A stretch of DNA of 64,000 nucleotides from Aurelia coerulea. Lineage: Eukaryota; Cnidaria; Scyphozoa; Semaeostomeae; Ulmaridae. Of this stretch, positions 63,915 to 64,000 are shown one piece after another (positions within the stretch are counted from its first letter, which is position 1; each line of letters opens with the position of its first letter). The stretch is taken from contig CM076954.1 of the NCBI GenBank assembly GCA_039566865.1, forward strand, positions 5,712,001 through 5,776,000, read 5' to 3'. The notes under the pieces are model-generated. The model did no database searches, was not told the origin of the DNA, and saw nothing but the letters and a program-made list of their open reading frames with translations. Made by a program: the position numbers and the translations under genes.

Positions 63915-64000
63915 AGTAAGACAATAGCATGAGTTGCTTTAGATTGACAATGCAATTCAAAGCGATCAGCGATTTTAGACAAAAGAAATTCTCTCAACCA

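Overview
The window is animal nuclear DNA: AT-rich, gene-poor, with short exons, long introns and a dense population of transposable elements. The mix of CR1/L2-like, RTE-like and Jockey/I-like retrotransposons, many MITEs and foldback elements, and a complement C3-type gene suggests a cnidarian, most likely an anthozoan. That placement is an inference; no single sequence here proves it.

Two host genes can be read, both on the minus strand, and both rest mainly on exons too short to stand out as ORFs. (1) A glomulin (GLMN) homologue runs from a probable first exon at 40498-40551 leftwards to at least 5838 and continues off the left edge. Ten exons were placed by splice sites, reading phase and similarity to vertebrate glomulin. 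Their lengths sum to 1158 bp (386 codons), and phases fit at every junction except for one exon not found between 7223 and 12247. (2) The 3' end of a complement C3-like gene lies at 47073-61625. Three short exons encode the end of the alpha-2-macroglobulin-type region and a fourth encodes the terminal C345C/NTR domain; the rest of the gene lies beyond the right edge. GLMN therefore sits just downstream of C3 in the same orientation, with about 6.5 kb between them.

Layout. 1-1815: CR1/L2-like element cut by the window edge. 1887-5758: MITE, foldback and nested elements in the downstream GLMN region. 5838-40551: GLMN, whose introns hold a 1.05-kb foldback, degraded CR1 copies, a tRNA-derived SINE, a 2.7-kb hexamer array (16919-19595), several MITEs, a CR1 copy carrying two nested hAT-type MITEs (29780-32225) and an L2-like fragment (32645-33653). 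40556-42690: retroelement pile-up just upstream of the putative GLMN start, including a perfect 97-bp direct duplication. 42691-47072: intergenic, with MITEs and a 604-bp element. 47390-58111: one C3 intron holding a nearly intact Jockey/I-like element (47732-51205) and a Gypsy-type LTR element body (52913-56998). 58112-64000: C3 exons, two hAT-type MITEs with perfect target duplications and a MITE nested inside another MITE.

The two host genes have no evident functional link: one encodes a ubiquitin-ligase regulator, the other an innate immune effector. The best signals are genomic: datable nested insertions, a paralogous empty site, chimeric and foldback transposons built from iterated short words, and the disturbed GLMN 5' end.
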